A stretch of 64,000 bases of DNA from Allomuricauda sp. (GTDB lineage: Bacteria; Bacteroidota; Bacteroidia; Flavobacteriales; Flavobacteriaceae): positions 186,001 through 250,000 of the forward strand of contig NZ_JANQLX010000015.1 of the NCBI RefSeq assembly GCF_028280385.1. Reading direction: 5' to 3'. Position numbers and translations under genes: made by a program. The notes beneath the pieces are model-generated. The model searched no databases, was not told the DNA's origin, and was given only the letters and a program-made list of their open reading frames with translations. Shown in pieces: positions 62,827 to 64,000 of the stretch. Positions within the stretch are counted from its first letter, which is position 1, and each line of letters opens with the position of its first letter.

Positions 62827-63288
62827 ATGCCCAAAATGGAAGCCAAAGAAAAATTACTCCAGTTTTGTTGGGACCATATTGAGTCAAAGAAGACGGTGCT
62901 GCACAATAGAAGTAGCAATTTACGGGAATCTTTGGCACTGGAATCCAAAAGTACGGCTGGGGACAAACATGAAACAGGAAGGGCCATGGTGCAATTGGAG
63001 CAGGAAAAGTTGGGGAGACAGCTTCTTGAACTTGACAAAATGGTCAAGGTGTTGCAACAAATGGATTTAAACTCCAACACCGGAAAAGTTAGTTTGGGAA
63101 CATGGGTAAAGACCTCAGGCTCACAATATTTTATTTCAATACCCGCGGGAAGTTGTCCCTTGGAAGAGGGCACGCATGTTTTTTGCATTTCCGCAGTTTC
63201 ACCTATTGCCAAGCTCTTGATGGGAAAGGAAAAGCAGGACACATTTATATTTAACGGGCGTACCCATAAAATTTTGAAGGTGCTATAA
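62827..63288 (+). CDS. GreA/Rnk C-terminal-like protein with N-terminal coiled coil
   Basis: A protein of about 153 residues from the ATG at 62827 (or 150 from 62836), 1 base after the kinase stop. The N-terminal half is charged and helical (HNRSSNLRESLALESKSTAGDKHETG, RAMVQLEQEKLGRQLLELDKMV). The C-terminal half is beta-rich and resembles the GreA/GreB/Rnk C-terminal domain: VSLGTWVKTSGSQYFISIP, then ISAVSPIAKLLMGKEKQDTFIFNG. GreA-type factors act in the RNA polymerase secondary channel; whether this one does is not shown. It may be cotranscribed with the two-component system. Confidence 0.55.
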   Translation: MPKMEAKEKLLQFCWDHIESKKTVLHNRSSNLRESLALESKSTAGDKHETGRAMVQLEQEKLGRQLLELDKMVKVLQQMDLNSNTGKVSLGTWVKTSGSQYFISIPAGSCPLEEGTHVFCISAVSPIAKLLMGKEKQDTFIFNGRTHKILKVL

Positions 63289-63326
63289 TTGTTGCTGCGG
63301 ACTTTGTGCTCAAGTGGTTTGGAAAA

Positions 63327-63734
63327 TCAGGAATCCAAGCTTGGGCGTTTCCTGTTGGCTTTCTTTTGGGCATCCAGTTTTTTGGATTTCAATCGCTTTT
63401 CCACGGCACCTTTGGAAGGTTTGGTAGGCTTTCTTTTTTTGGGAACTTCCAAAGCACTTTTAATAAGTCCGTAGAACCGTTTGATTACTATTTCCTTGTT
63501 TTTGTGTTGGCTACGGGCGGTATCGCATTGCAACATCAAGACCCCATCCTTGGTCAATTTGGGATTGAGCTTGGATAGCAATCGCTCCTTCTCGCTATTG
63601 GAAAGACCATGGGAATTAGGAATGGAAAAGGCAAGTTCGATTTTGGAAGACACCTTGTTGGCATGCTGCCCACCAGGACCGCTGCTCCGTATGGCCTTAA
63701 ACTGAAGTTCGTTCTGTATCTGTTCCCTGTTCAA
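63327..63734 (-). CDS. arfB: alternative ribosome-rescue factor B (GGQ peptidyl-tRNA hydrolase)
   Basis: A 135-residue protein with the class I release factor catalytic GGQ at 21-23 (SSGPGGQHANKVSSK). Its C-terminal tail is rich in basic residues (KKRKPTKPSKGAVEKRLKSKKL), the feature ArfB uses to sense an empty mRNA channel. It frees ribosomes stalled without a stop codon. The start overlaps the end of the next upstream gene by 38 bases, so translation is probably coupled. Length is normal. Confidence 0.92.
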   Translation of the reverse strand: MNREQIQNELQFKAIRSSGPGGQHANKVSSKIELAFSIPNSHGLSNSEKERLLSKLNPKLTKDGVLMLQCDTARSQHKNKEIVIKRFYGLIKSALEVPKKRKPTKPSKGAVEKRLKSKKLDAQKKANRKRPSLDS

Positions 63735-64000
63735 CTTGAAGGCGATTATTTATGGTTTCCAAAGATACATTAAGGAAGGCGGTATCGCCGGGCTTTAAGC
63801 GCTTTGGAGAAATAAATAGGAGCGTTGCACCGCCCTGTTCCTGACCTTCCACCAAATAATGACTGCCCTTAAAATAACTCTGCAACACTTCAATCTGTAA
63901 TCCCGATTTTTTGGAAATTTGGAATTCATGCGCATAGATCAAAACGGATTTATTGATTTTGGCATAGGATTTCAACAAGTGCATGGGAACTTCATTTACC
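63697..64000 (-). CDS. C-terminal part of a protein, possibly an ABC ATPase with a TOBE-like domain
   Basis: The frame is open to base 64000 in register VNEVPMHLLKSYAKINKSVL, so this is the last ~100 residues of a larger protein. The visible part is beta-rich (VLIYAHEFQISKKSGLQIEVL, SHYLVEGQEQGGATLLFISPK, RLKPGDTAFLNV), which looks like the TOBE/OB domain found at the end of MalK/PotA-type ATPases. No Walker or signature motif lies inside the window, so the call is tentative. Confidence 0.4.
   Translation of the reverse strand, partial: VNEVPMHLLKSYAKINKSVLIYAHEFQISKKSGLQIEVLQSYFKGSHYLVEGQEQGGATLLFISPKRLKPGDTAFLNVSLETINNRLQVEQGTDTERTSV

Noticed and set aside
1..64000. CRISPR array, insertion sequence, phage or attachment site
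   Set aside because: No regularly spaced repeats, transposase, integrase or terminal inverted repeats were seen on either strand.

Overview
The window looks like a chromosomal piece of a member of the Bacteroidota, most likely a marine Flavobacteriaceae (something Muricauda/Allomuricauda-like would fit, but that is inference). The reasons are the DUF177-rpmF-fabH-accB-accC order, the rnpA-S41 peptidase pair, the rbfA-FtsX pair, promoters of the TAnnTTTG type, A-rich leaders instead of Shine-Dalgarno sites, and the abundance of TonB-dependent, SusE-era style surface and secreted proteins. Coding density is very high: no gene-free stretch exceeds 300 bases, the longest being 10161-10425 (265 bases, no clear signal apart from short AT-rich dyads) and the divergent control region 59912-60108.

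Region 1-10160 is almost entirely on the minus strand. It holds a small operon (winged-helix regulator, PLP-dependent decarboxylase, DinB-like protein cut by the window edge) with two matching operator-like sites, then a run of processing and secreted proteins: MBL-fold hydrolase, lipoprotein subtilase, M1 metallopeptidase, rnpA, S41 C-terminal processing peptidase, a secreted alpha/beta hydrolase and a tiny repeat protein of the DUF6150 type, a family I recall as forming a deep 7(1) protein knot. Region 10426-31532 is housekeeping: a CPA1 antiporter fused to an NAD-binding domain, two small paralogous cysteine lipoproteins, lepA, a TonB-dependent receptor, dusB, an FtsX-like permease, rbfA, methylmalonyl-CoA epimerase, a CAT-anticodon tRNA, a TauE/SafE transporter divergent from an SSS symporter plus NagX-like acetyltransferase, riboflavin synthase, pdxA, the DUF177-rpmF-fabH-accB-accC fatty acid block and a DAO-type oxidoreductase.

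Region 31534-62825 is the unusual part. One strand carries, in transcription order, a TolC-like outer membrane factor, a HlyD-like adaptor, a MacB/LolD-type ATPase, TEN consecutive ~800-residue double-MacB permeases (called P1 to P10 here, P1 being the first transcribed) and a second ATPase, about 28 kb with spacers of 8 to 66 bases. Divergent from it sit a sigma-54-type response regulator and a histidine kinase with two membrane helices and no real extracellular domain, followed by a GreA-like small protein. The simplest reading is a tripartite envelope exporter whose ATPase and TolC/HlyD parts are shared by a family of permeases with different periplasmic domains, controlled by the linked two-component system. 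The permeases share a C-terminal SLRTE tail (8 of 10) and coupling motifs but differ strongly in their periplasmic domains.

The right edge carries arfB and the C-terminal end of a protein that may be an ABC ATPase with a TOBE-like domain. All functional statements rest on reading motifs by eye; no database search was run.
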